A stretch of 64,000 nt of DNA, from NCBI GenBank assembly GCA_946406115.1, contig OX291558.1:21010205-21074204 (forward strand). Reading direction: 5' to 3'. Origin of the DNA: Apoda limacodes. Its lineage: Eukaryota; Arthropoda; Insecta; Lepidoptera; Limacodidae. Under the pieces are notes generated by a model, which was not told the DNA's origin, made no database searches, and saw only the letters and a list, made by a program, of their open reading frames with translations. The translations under genes were made by a program, and so were the position numbers. How positions within the stretch are numbered: position 1 is the stretch's first letter; the number at the start of each line of letters is the position of its first letter. Shown one piece after another: positions 54,547-64,000 of the stretch.

Positions 54547-55577
54547 TTACGAAACCTTAGAAATTAATTTTCACTCGAAAATGATGATTTAATTAGTTGC
54601 TAAAGTTAAGATTTAATTTGCATTTGTAATATTTTGTAATATGTTGAACCAACTAAATCCACGGATTTGTAGCTCGACACCAAGGTTTGTGTATTACCTA
54701 TATTGTGTGTAGGTGCTTTGTACAAAATTAACTTTTAAGTAGATACAATTTCGAATAGTAAACAAAGGTGTTTTCGTGTATTTTAGGTACTGTCTAACGA
54801 CCAACGTAGCTCAACAAATGGTATCAACATTATTAGATGAAGTAACCCAATGCCTAAATTTGCCTCAGCTTTATTCTAGATATGTAAAGTTCTAACTTGA
54901 ACTAAGCACAAAAGTTGAATATGTTAAAGAATAGGGTAAAATTGCATTTCGACTATGATGCATTTTTATTTTAAAATACACATCAAAATATCTGATTATA
55001 ATGCAATTCTATGACATAAAACATTATTATACCTTAAATAATATTTAATAAATAAATGTATAAGTATCGGTGCGTTACTATTATTGAGATAGCTTTATCT
55101 TTTTTATCCAAAAACTTCGTAGCGCTATCTCACGTCTCACTACGTCACCAAAAATGCCAGAAATTCAGACACTGGTATAAACAGTTAACCCGAATTCACG
55201 AATAGTTCACGGTACAAATTTTAGTTATTGAATTTTAGACCCTTCAATGCAGCGCATTTGACGGGTTTTTTAGAAGTTCATAGTAGGCCGGTAGAACGCG
55301 TGACAGACATTGTAACCCCTAGGCCACCACCGTACATGTAGTATAGGATTTTCAATCAATTCCAGGGCAATATTATACTTATATCTATAATATTAATTGC
55401 CAAAAATAGCCTAGAACCAGACATAATTAAAACCAGAGGCTTTTAGAGCATTACTCTCCTTGGTTTGTTCTATTGTTTATTTTTTTGTTCAGAAAATAAA
55501 TCACATACATCAAAAAAAAGGGTGGGTTGTGACTCATACGAAGGCACGCCACCCTCAACAGTTTTCAAATTTTATTA
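54547..55577. other. No gene; AT-rich
   Basis: No coding or repeat signature recognised. Confidence 0.4.
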
Positions 55578-55780
55578 GGGCACTTTCGTGACCAGCGTAT
55601 ATATAACGACTGACCAAAACGCACACACGCGTTTTGGTCAGTTTCATCTAGAATCATAAATACCGACGCAAGTGTCGTGAGTTTTATAAGCATCGATTAT
55701 TATGGCAACAAAAATTATAAAAAAACTTAAAACTCAAAATTTAAAGCTAATTACTTATTCGTCTTGACGAAAGTGCTTAT
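55578..55780. repeat. Short palindromic segment with hairpin and promoter-like motifs
   Basis: GGCACTTTCGTGAC at the left and the inverse TGACGAAAGTGC at the right bound about 200 bp. Inside, ACTGACCAAAACGC and GCGTTTTGGTCAGT form a perfect 14-bp hairpin (55608-55643). TATATATAA (55598) and TCAGTT (55638) resemble a TATA box and an arthropod initiator, but 42 bases apart, which is too far for standard spacing. More likely a small MITE than a promoter. Confidence 0.45.
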
Positions 55781-55919
55781 TAACCTTCAATCAATCGAGA
55801 AACATATGATAAATATACATACATAGACATATTCTTTCTTTACTTAAGACTCTCCGAAGGTTAGTCTTTGAAGAAAATACATCAAAAAGGTCATATCTAT
55901 GATATATTCATATATTCTT

Positions 55920-56245
55920 CGCAATCGTTTAAAATGGCTCTCGATTCGTCAATACAGAAACGCAAGGACTTTATTTACTCTATACTCTATTTTAAATGAT
56001 TAGATTTATTTAAAATCTAGGTTTCAATATCTTGGTTCTTCGCACGACCGATCACTTCGTTCTTCTGACAGCCTTCTCCTTGCAACGCCTCGTCACCGCT
56101 CTGGGTTTGTTTCAAATTCTTTTACTATCCATGCTATAGAACTCTGGAACGCACTTCCCAAGGACATCCGCTGTGCTAAATCTATCTACACTTGTCTTCA
56201 AACAGAAGTGAAAAGATTATTATCTTCAACAGACACAAAATTAAA
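55920..56245 (+). pseudogene. LINE ORF2 C-terminal fragment (third family)
   Basis: The plus frame reads RNRLKWLSIRQYRNARTLF, a TAG stop, then RFQYLGSSHDRSLRSSDSLL, ATPRHRSGFVSNSF and IELWNALPKDIRCAKS. This is the C-terminal tail of a Jockey/CR1-type reverse transcriptase, different from families 1 and 2. No RT core is present. Confidence 0.85.
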
Positions 56246-58272
56246 TGTTTCTGTGTACAGTTTCGGGCTTCTAGTGATATTATTATGTGTATCTATATAT
56301 TTTTATAATATTTACTGAATATAGTACATTTCTCTAATATACATGTAGGTACATTTATATATCATTATATGTGTTTATGTATATGTATGTCTATGTATGT
56401 GTTTTTATATATGTATGTCTATGTATGTTAGAAAAATGTTAGAAAGCTAGAAATTGCTTTTCGGTTATGTTTATTGACTAATTCACACTAAATAAGTTTT
56501 GCACACTAAACTGTTATATACGATATAATCCCAGAGTTGCAGCAAACGACGGAGCTATTTTTGCTGGGTATTTCTTTCCGCTATAAAATCTGAAGTGGTG
56601 GTAATGAGCGGCCATGTCACATTACTCGTCAAAGCGATAATCAATAGGTAAGAAAGGTTAGGTTAAACCTGAGAGTTTCTATAAAAATAGATTTTACTAG
56701 AAGTGTAACCGCAAGGCAATGATAGCATTCAATATGCTTCACCAAGACTCAAATATATAGTACTTACAACTGTCATAAAGAGTGGCTTGATTTTAATGGT
56801 ACATAACGGGAAAGTCTGAACTGAAATACCACCTCTTAATATAATGGTATACTCTTCGTATTCAAATTTCTGTTCGAAACGACTTCGGTAAACTAAGGAA
56901 ACTTGGCCGATGCATTATTTATGGTTTAACTTTCACGTGTACATATACAATATTCAGGAGCCTCACACTTTGTGAGTCGAGTACATGTTTACATTATGGT
57001 TTACTGCGGTTTTTGCCAAGATACGTAAAAACCCCTACAAAACTGGAGGTTGAATATAAAAATACGTGAGACATATAAATTATTGTGCGGGCCTTTTTCA
57101 ACAAATAAGAAAATAAATGTAAAAAAATGTTCAAAACAATCACTTCGTAGTCCTGACATTCAGGAGGTTCTTAGTTAGTGGACTTCTTAACAAGCTTTCG
57201 TAGTTTGAATTAGGTATGTATGTTTGTGTCCTGTCCTAAATCTGGAATCGTGAAAACGTAGGATCAATAACATCATTTTAGAGTCCGTATTTTATATAGG
57301 AAATTGAAATATGGCAATTTCATAAAATGTTAGGTGTGCTAATTTAAATTGAAGGGCAAAATATACAAACAACTAATACGTGATAGATAGCGCACGAAGT
57401 GGCAGGGTCTCAATACTAACAGAGTCACGGAACTTGCTGCTTAAAGATGGTAAAAGTTAGTTGCTGTCGTTAAGGGTTTTTAGGAACTTACGATGAAGGC
57501 GTTTTTACCTCCCAATTTTCATCTCAAGTCTATGAAAGAATTTGATGAAAATTATCTTTTTACAAAATTATAAACAAAGTTTTTTGCACAACTTCTTAGT
57601 ATATTATTTTTCCAACCCGCAGTTTCGAGCACTCTACAGAACCCTCTCATCGACAGTTTTTTTCCTATGTGACCCGTTCCTTAAGTCCTTGCAGTGAAAC
57701 GCTGGCTGGTAAGACGCAGGAACGGAACGGAAGGTCTTAGTATATTAAATAAAAGTCTAACAAATGCCAAGTTTTTTTATCATTTTTTCCAATTAAACAT
57801 TTGAAATTTTCCTAATAAAACTCTTTTTTAAAAATATATTAATTTTATAAAGGTTATTAATACAAATCTGTTATTTTAACAGCCTTAAATAACGGCGAAG
57901 TTGTAATTCTATCAGAATCGAAGTTTGTAGAATAAAAAGGGTTGTGGATTTAATCCCTAGATAAATATAAAGTTATCACATGTAGTCGTGAAATTATATT
58001 CCAAGCTCTAGACAGCTGAAATAATGAACAAACTTTGTGATAAAAACAAATATTTTAGAAAAAGTATGATACAAAAGTTTCAACTAAATAAAAAATTAAA
58101 TTAGGCGTCCGAAACATATGTATGTGGCGTTGTTCCATATGTTTAGGTCAACTTAATTTTTTTTTACTAATTTCATATATGAATAAAAATGTATGAACAC
58201 ATCTTAATTTCCACTTCTTTGAAACTGTTGTGCTACTTAGTAATGGATACTATATAAGATCTAGTTTTTTTC
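56246..58272. other. No gene recognised
   Basis: (TATG)n-rich tracts at 56340-56440 are low complexity. 57610-57740 is less AT-rich (GAACCCTCTCATCGACAG, ACGCAGGAACGGAACGGAAG) and unassigned. Confidence 0.4.
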
Positions 58273-58329
58273 TTAGTTTAACATAAATAAATAAGAACAT
58301 AGACATATTTCGGCACACAGCTGTTCCGG

Positions 58330-58620
58330 CAAGTCCATTCCAATTCGGAGAAAGGGAAGTGAAAGAAGCCAAGAAATCCTACGTTTACTCAATTGGTTGT
58401 CGAACTCCGATCTATTCTGAAGGACAAAATCATAGATCTCATTATAGTATCGATTACCGTCATGATAGTTGGTGGCTCCATTAGAGCGAATCAAAGGAGG
58501 AAGGCATCCAAAAAAGTCAAACTCCTCCATTGCTGAGAAAAATGCTTCTGTGGTCAAAGCAGAAATCATGCAGAGATGACAGATAAAAATGCAGAGCTAG
58601 GCTTTCACAAAAAGCAGCAA
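58330..58620 (-). pseudogene. BEL/Pao integrase core fragment
   Basis: The minus frame carries MISALTTEAFFSAMEEF, PLIRSNGATNYHDGNRY and LSKRRISWLLSLPF. It resembles the central part of a retroelement integrase, but the expected aspartate of the SDNGTNF block is missing (SNGATN) and the later region has drifted. The stretch is open for 98 codons (58273-58569), so it could be misread as a small gene. Confidence 0.75.
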
Positions 58621-59257
58621 ATTTCTGGTTTGACAATCAATATTAAGCAAATCATCTTCATTCTAATTAATATCACCAAAATCAGAAAAACAATTATAGA
58701 AACTGAATAGGTGTTAAAAGCTGTAACTAAATTTCTAGAACTTAAATTTGTTAATATTTTATTAATGCGATCTTCTTATTGTTGTAAAAAAATTCGTGCA
58801 AATTGGCAAAGTTGAAGCACTCAAAAGTGTACATTCATTCCAAATTTTGAATATATTGAACATTTGTTTGGGGCAAAAAACTAAAAAAAACGAAAAATCG
58901 GTTTTTTGCCAATATCTCGTAAAATTTGAGGTTAGGTCGAAAAGTACCCTGAACAAAAATTGTAGATTTTATGATTATCTACAACTTTTCTGTAGACCAT
59001 TTTGTGATCTGAGCAGATGCTTCGCCAAAAATGGGAAAAAACGATTTTCAACCCCTAAAACCCACCACCACCACCCCTCGCCAATCAAAATCACTTGGAT
59101 TTATTTTTCCCTTTTTACGAACTCCTTTTGTTGTCCATTCCGCCTACTCTTATCCTGTAACTAATTTTTCCGTTTTTTGCCTAAAAATAGTGCTATTATC
59201 CCTGGGCTATAAGGGTTATATTCCCATGATTCTTATTTCTTTAAAATATCAATTATT
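58621..59257. repeat. Unassigned repeat-like DNA
   Basis: 58900-59000 (GCCAATATCTCGTAAAATTT, GATTATCTACAACTTTTCTG) resembles an interspersed repeat seen in many insects. The overlapping plus frames at 58796-59261 have no known motif. Confidence 0.4.
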
Positions 59258-59440
59258 ATGACCAAGTGAATTTACTAATTTCATAGTTCGAAATAAATAT
59301 TTGAATTTTGTACCGACAAAAAACCGAGAAATTTGAGATTTTCAACTTTTGATGCTTCAATAGTGTAATATGTCTTTATAAACTGGTCGAAACAGCACGC
59401 TTTTGCTAGGGTATGCCATAAACCTAGCTCAAGACATCTA
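59258..59440 (+). repeat. Uninterrupted copy of the repeat at 38447-38935
   Basis: AATATTTGAATTTTGTACCG is continuous here, whereas the LINE 2 tail is inserted between TTTTATA and ACCG in the other copy. Confidence 0.75.
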
Positions 59441-60403
59441 TATTAAGACATTTTAAAATTCTACCTTGAGGCATGATAACCTTTTTTATATTTTTACACA
59501 TTATTTATAGCTCATAATGTGTAATGTCAAATAACAAAGTTCAAATTAAAAAAAACCCACGACAAAATATCGGTCTAAGTGTATAAGATAAAATTTTTTA
59601 TAGCGTCCTCCAGAACTGGACTTTAACCATAAAGAAAGACTAAAAAGTTGTTCTAAAATAATAGCAATGTAAAATAATAAACCACGTCAAAATAGGCATA
59701 ATCGTTGTAAAGAAATGCATCTAATGCAGCGCCCTCATGGGCTACAACTTTAAAACATATAGGTGATACCCCCCCCCTCCCCCTTTCAGCCTATATCCGC
59801 AAAAACTGGCTAAAAACGGCAACAAGAAACGGCATCTAAACTGGTCTAGTAGTTTCTTCAAAAAATGCTAACACACAAACAAATTTCGACCCTAAAGGCA
59901 TAACAGTTGTCGCTCGTTCTGCCGTCGCGGGTAGAAATTAAATTTATTTTATTTATTTAGCAACTTAAACTTTAATGAATATGTTAAATTTGCCTTTATT
60001 CAAAACAACCAGTTATTTAGCCATTACTTCTTCTTCCCCAAAATCCTCGGTAGCAACGACGAGCAAGAAATTCAGGACGTCGAGTCGCCCGAGACAAATT
60101 GGCCTCTCTTAGCTCCTCGAGTGGAATTGATTTGTTACTTAGCTGATAAGATTACGTTTTAATGCATTTATAATATGATAAATGGAAGCAATTTTAGATT
60201 AAATTAATCATATACCTACATCAATATTATGTTTTAATGAATGCCTATTTAATTAATTTACAGGAAAACAAGGTTATAATATGATCATTATAAACAAATA
60301 TTTTCATGGCAAAGATATAGTTAAAAGCCAGGACTGGAACCTGCAACAATCATTAAAGTTCTTGTAATTGCTCGATACCAATTAAGCTATCGCGGCACAA
60401 CTC
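59441..60403. other. No gene recognised
   Basis: C-rich run at 59768-59784. 60030-60130 (GACGTCGAGTCGCCCGAGAC, GCTCCTCGAGTGGAATTG) is less AT-rich and may be conserved non-coding DNA. Confidence 0.4.
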
Positions 60404-60482
60404 TGGTGTTGCAGGCGTCCATAGACTACGGTGACCGCTTACCATCAGGCGGACCGTAAGGTTGTTTGCCACCTTAGTCATC
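60404..60482 (+). mobile_element. LINE family 1, 3' UTR end
   Basis: GGTGACCGCTTACCATCAGG, CGGACCGTAAGGTTGTTTGC, CACCTTAGT. Confidence 0.75.
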
Positions 60483-62154
60483 CTAATACATCAATCTTAC
60501 AAATATACAAATATTCTTAGAATAAGGAAATATATTATATATATACATACATAAAATTAATCTTACATACATAAAAAAAATCTTTCTTTGTTTGGGACTT
60601 CTTAAAGTTTACAACAGTCTTCAAAAAAAAATTTGTTTAAATGCCATAGCTATGGCGACATCATTAATGTTAATAAATATTTTCATAGCAAAGATGCAGT
60701 CAAAAGATTAGACTTGAGCAAGGACATATATGAAAATTAAATTTCTATATTTATGTCTAGCAAAGCTTACAAAGCATTATTGCAATTTTTAAATTTTATT
60801 AAAGTTTTTTTGTTTTTTTTTTTACCAATAACACTCTTTACTGATGTGTTTTATTTTGATTTAAGTAAAATTCTATTTATTAGTCCCTATTGTTCCTATA
60901 TTAGAAAACATGTAAAAAAATTAAATTATTTCCATTACAAAAAACTATTAGAGACAGAATTTTTACTTACTTACCTTACTTACCAATTCCTGATATTTTT
61001 TTATTTAAATAAGAATTAGGTGAAAAAAATTAGTAGCTACTTTCTTAACGACGACCTATATTAGGAGATTTAAATACCACAAGAAAATCGAGCTTCAAAA
61101 AAAAACTTTAATACACGAATTAATTAATTAAACACTTAAAGGTATACATTTCTGTTCTAATTTTATAACTCTTAATTTAATAATATTAAACAAAAAAAAA
61201 TATTAATTTTTACTAGAAAATCTAAAAAAAAAAAATTACATTTTATTGTTAAGTTGGATAAAATTTTCACATCGTGTGTTCACATTATAGTGACGATACA
61301 TACATACATATCTGTAACAATAACCTGTCAAATTTTCATTTACTTCTTATTATTTTACTTGTTTGTTTTTGCCTCTAGTCTCACATTAACCACTTACTTT
61401 TCTTTACATGGTACTTAAGACGAGAGACGTGTTAAGTCACTTAAGTCTAGATTTGCTGTATCAGAAGCCTTGTAACGGCAATGGGCTCACCACCTGTCAC
61501 GCAGGACTGAAGTAGAAGTAGTGAGAAAAGGCTAGTAACCCCCTTTAGGGAAATAAAACCGTGATAATATATGATAGTAAATATTTTTTGTATTTACAGT
61601 TAAAAAAACAATATGAAATTTTATGTTTATACCTTGTTGCTTTGCAATAAAGAAATAAATTAAGCTAATTTACTGTTTACTTATTGGTTAAATAATATAA
61701 AAGCTTGCATTAAATGAAATATTTAACAACTTTTGTTATTTATATAATCGATGATTTATACGCGGTAATAAATCTTGAGAAGCTATATAAACATAATAAA
61801 ATATTTAAGTCATTTTACCCAAAGAAATATCTACAAAATAATTAAAAAGTTTTATACTATTTTGAATTTGTTACTTGTTTTATTATTTTTCGTTTAATTC
61901 ATTATCACGAAACATCATCAAAAGTTTACACTTATACAAGGATTATGTTTGATCTTATTTTGATTGAAGCCTTAATTTTTATTTACTCACTTCAAACTTC
62001 ATTTATTTATTTTACAGTTATATGTTGAAAACAAATACCAAAAACATCGTCTTAAATTAAATGTTGCAATAAAAAATGAATCACTTAAATCAATTGAGAA
62101 TTCCAAAATCAAGCACGTAATATAATAAAAACAAAACAATACCGTACCTAAACA
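60483..62154. other. No gene; AT-rich, one repeat
   Basis: 61455-61560 (GCAATGGGCTCACCACCTGTC, ACGCAGGACTGAAGTAG) is the same dispersed repeat as 33270-33430. The frame at 60753-61019 is AT-driven. Confidence 0.4.
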
Positions 62155-62340
62155 AACACTGGAACAACAGTTGTCAAAGTCAAACACGCGGCGCGGCTTT
62201 GAAAAAGCTCCATTTAACGGTGAAAGCTCTCAAACAAAGCGGCCGTCGGCCACGCGAGCGAAAGCTAAACTGAACTGAACTTACCAGCCGGTATGTGTTT
62301 ACAAGGGACAACAAGGGCACGGATAACTTACAACTGAATG
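62155..62340 (-). promoter_or_regulatory. Candidate promoter and 5' non-coding exon
   Basis: 62185-62290 is the most CpG-rich patch in the right half of the window. On the minus strand TCAGTT (62332-62337) matches the arthropod initiator, and CTG|GTAAGT (donor at 62288) would end a ~48-base non-coding exon. This would suit the missing 5' exon of the minus-strand LRR gene, with an intron of about 60 kb. A plus-strand exon (CCG|GTATGT at 62290) is an alternative. No TATA box or DPE match was found at the standard position. Confidence 0.25.
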
Positions 62341-62677
62341 GTATAAGAAGTGTAACAAATGTTACAAGTGCCTTCTGAATTTACAATTTTTCAATTTCAG
62401 CTTGTTTTTTTTACCAATTAATTTCGTCTGAGATCCTAAAACATGTAAGCATTTTTTTATTATTCAATCGGTTTTAAAAAGAAAATTAATAAATGTTTTT
62501 GTGCATGTAAGTTAAATTTTTACAAAATATTAATCGAAACAACACAATAGGTACCGATTACTGTATATTGTTAATTAAGAATCAACCAAGAAAGTTTATT
62601 ATTCTTTCTCTTGTCTTCTCTTTTAAGTTATGATTCTTTAAAGCCAGTGATTTTTGACTTATAGGACATTCATTACT
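62341..62677. other. No gene; AT-rich
   Basis: Nothing recognised. Confidence 0.4.
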
Positions 62678-62810
62678 GCCGCGGCCCGCAAACGCAGTAT
62701 AACCGGGCGAACGTAAATACGCGGGACGAGGCATAGCCGAGGCACGCATCATAGAGTCAGGTTATGCTCAATTATGGCCAAAGCTTGTATAGTGCTTTTC
62801 TCAAACATGC
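62678..62810 (-). repeat. Dispersed repeat, inverse of 44870-44985
   Basis: TTACTGCCGCGGCCCGCAAA, ATAACCGGGCGAAC and TATAGTGCTTTTCTCAAAC mirror the other copy and include an extra GC-rich stretch (CGGGACGAGGCATAGCCGAG). Confidence 0.65.
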
Positions 62811-63049
62811 GTGTTAAGTGAACGAATTATTTTGACAACTTTACATACATATTGACAATAATAAAATAGTTAAGGTAATTTTGCCGCCAATTCGCCGAAT
62901 CAAATGTCGAATTCATTTTTACCTTTTTAAATTAATTTAATGGCGTATTCTTTTTGTTGTTTTAGTCCGAAATTAAAATAAAACTTGATGATTAGTTATC
63001 AAAAAAGTTTGCTCCATTTTTAAATTTCATATTTGACCGCTCGAGCGGT

Positions 63050-63230
63050 AAAATAAAAAACATTGCGGGTCGCTTTCTGATAGTGTACCGCAAGTACGAT
63101 TTATCCTAAAGAAGCTGATGCAAGCTCTGGTCGCATATCGTAGCATGTTTAAGAAAAAGCCATTTAAGTATTTGGATAAACTACATAAAGTGGTAGTGGG
63201 CTCAATACTTATCACGTACAACAAAAAGTG
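63050..63230 (+). repeat. Dispersed repeat, copy 2 (partner at 42290-42470)
   Basis: GTACCGCAAGTACGATTTAT, AAAGAAGCTGATGC and GCATATCGTAGCATGTTTA match copy 1. Confidence 0.65.
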
Positions 63231-64000
63231 GTTAGTGAAAGGAGAAAATAAAATTATTTATTGATTTATAAAAAGTAGAGACCCAGTGTTTGCGTTGCGA
63301 TGAGTCCAGTATTTTAAAGTTAGTTAGTTAAAAATTTTTGCAACAACATGTTTGAATGACATTATTTAAATTATATTTCTGTCGCCTTAGAAATTATTAA
63401 AGAGTTTCTAAACACTTTACGTTTTTTTAAACACATTTAGTGTCCTTTCAACACATTAACAAGCAAACAGTTGATATTGTTATCCTCTTCAGCCTTGCTT
63501 TATTGATGATATAAATAGATAAACGTGCTTGAAAAAAATGGGCGGTGAACTTTTTAAAATAAAATCCTTTCATGTATGAACAATTTTCATATGCCACTGG
63601 TTCCGCGTATAAAAAAGGTATTTTATCAGTTTAGCTCCGAAGTTACACGAGGGTGACGACCCTTAAATGGCCTATTCAATCGAAGTCGAAAACATTAACT
63701 AAATCTAGAAGGCTTATTTCAGGGTACCGAAATTTATTAGGATAGAATGGTAAAAATAATTGAATGGTGTTTGTCCGTTTAACTTTTTTCAAAGTAGAAA
63801 ATACTAAACAAGCGATATCATAATTGATTTTGAGTAATTTGTGAGTGACCCCTCGTGAGTTAAATTCAAAGTTTTATGTTTATACACTCGGTGCCACAGA
63901 AATCGTTTCGATCATCGTCTAAAACTGCCCTTTCAATATACTTGTAACGCTAATTTATCAATGGTAAAGGTAAGACTATGAGGTGTTCTGGTAAGGCAAT
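63231..64000. other. No gene recognised
   Basis: AT-rich. There is a mild GC patch at 63640-63670 and no known motif. Confidence 0.4.

Noticed and set aside
58796..59261. Overlapping 122- and 76-codon frames with a proline/histidine stretch
   Set aside because: They sit in repeat-like DNA, and the HHHHPSP run comes from a CCACCACCACC simple repeat. No domain.
60753..61019. 88-codon hydrophobic frame
   Set aside because: Phe/Leu/Tyr-rich because of T-rich sequence. No start context or motif.

Overview
This window is AT-rich nuclear DNA from an insect, most likely a moth or butterfly. The inference rests on interspersed repeats that I recognise as typical of Lepidoptera. These are tRNA-derived SINEs, a Jockey/CR1-like LINE whose 3' end reads GGTGGCAAACAAGC on the minus strand, a second LINE with a GACGATTCAAAAGTG tail, Helitron-like CTAG-ended sequences, and a GTGCGAGTCGG / GGGTTCCGTACC repeat. 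Nothing looks bacterial: there are no operons, no Shine-Dalgarno sites, and almost no long open frames.

Only one host gene is convincing. It lies on the minus strand at 837-1878: the first coding exon of a secreted or membrane-anchored leucine-rich-repeat protein with a connectin-like layout. The exon ends in a consensus splice donor at 837, so the C-terminal part lies to the left of the window. A consensus acceptor just upstream of the ATG, at 1910, implies a non-coding 5' exon further right. No other host gene is visible, so much of the remaining 62 kb may be the first intron or upstream regulatory DNA of this gene. A GC-rich patch near 62.2-62.3 kb, with a CTG|GTAAGT donor and a TCAGTT initiator on the minus strand, is a speculative candidate for the 5' exon.

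The rest is a mosaic of mobile-element remains. Region 1-6.3 kb has a MITE-like element in two inverted copies on either side of the LRR exon, a decayed LINE ORF2, and a large foldback structure (4.7-6.3 kb) with one of the MITE copies inserted in it. Region 7-20 kb holds SINEs, MITEs, a 640-bp element with terminal inverted repeats, and Helitron-like ends. Region 20-30 kb holds a LINE 3' end abutted by an internally deleted Tc1-like transposon, and a second LINE. Region 34-45 kb holds Penelope-like fragments in opposite orientation fused to LINE sequence, plus more LINE and SINE copies. Region 46-64 kb holds a palindromic element, two BEL/Pao remnants, a 24-bp minisatellite and a LINE ORF2 end.

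The least expected signal is four modules of about 100-150 bp that do not look like known elements. They occur twice in the same order and orientation: 18.2, 22.1, 28.1 and 28.9 kb, then 30.1, 31.3, 34.6 and 35.7 kb. This fits an old tandem segmental duplication whose modules have been better preserved than the DNA between them. A fifth pair lies at 9.05 and 11.6 kb. They are candidates for duplicated conserved non-coding (regulatory) elements. All similarity statements come from reading by eye; no alignment or database search was run.
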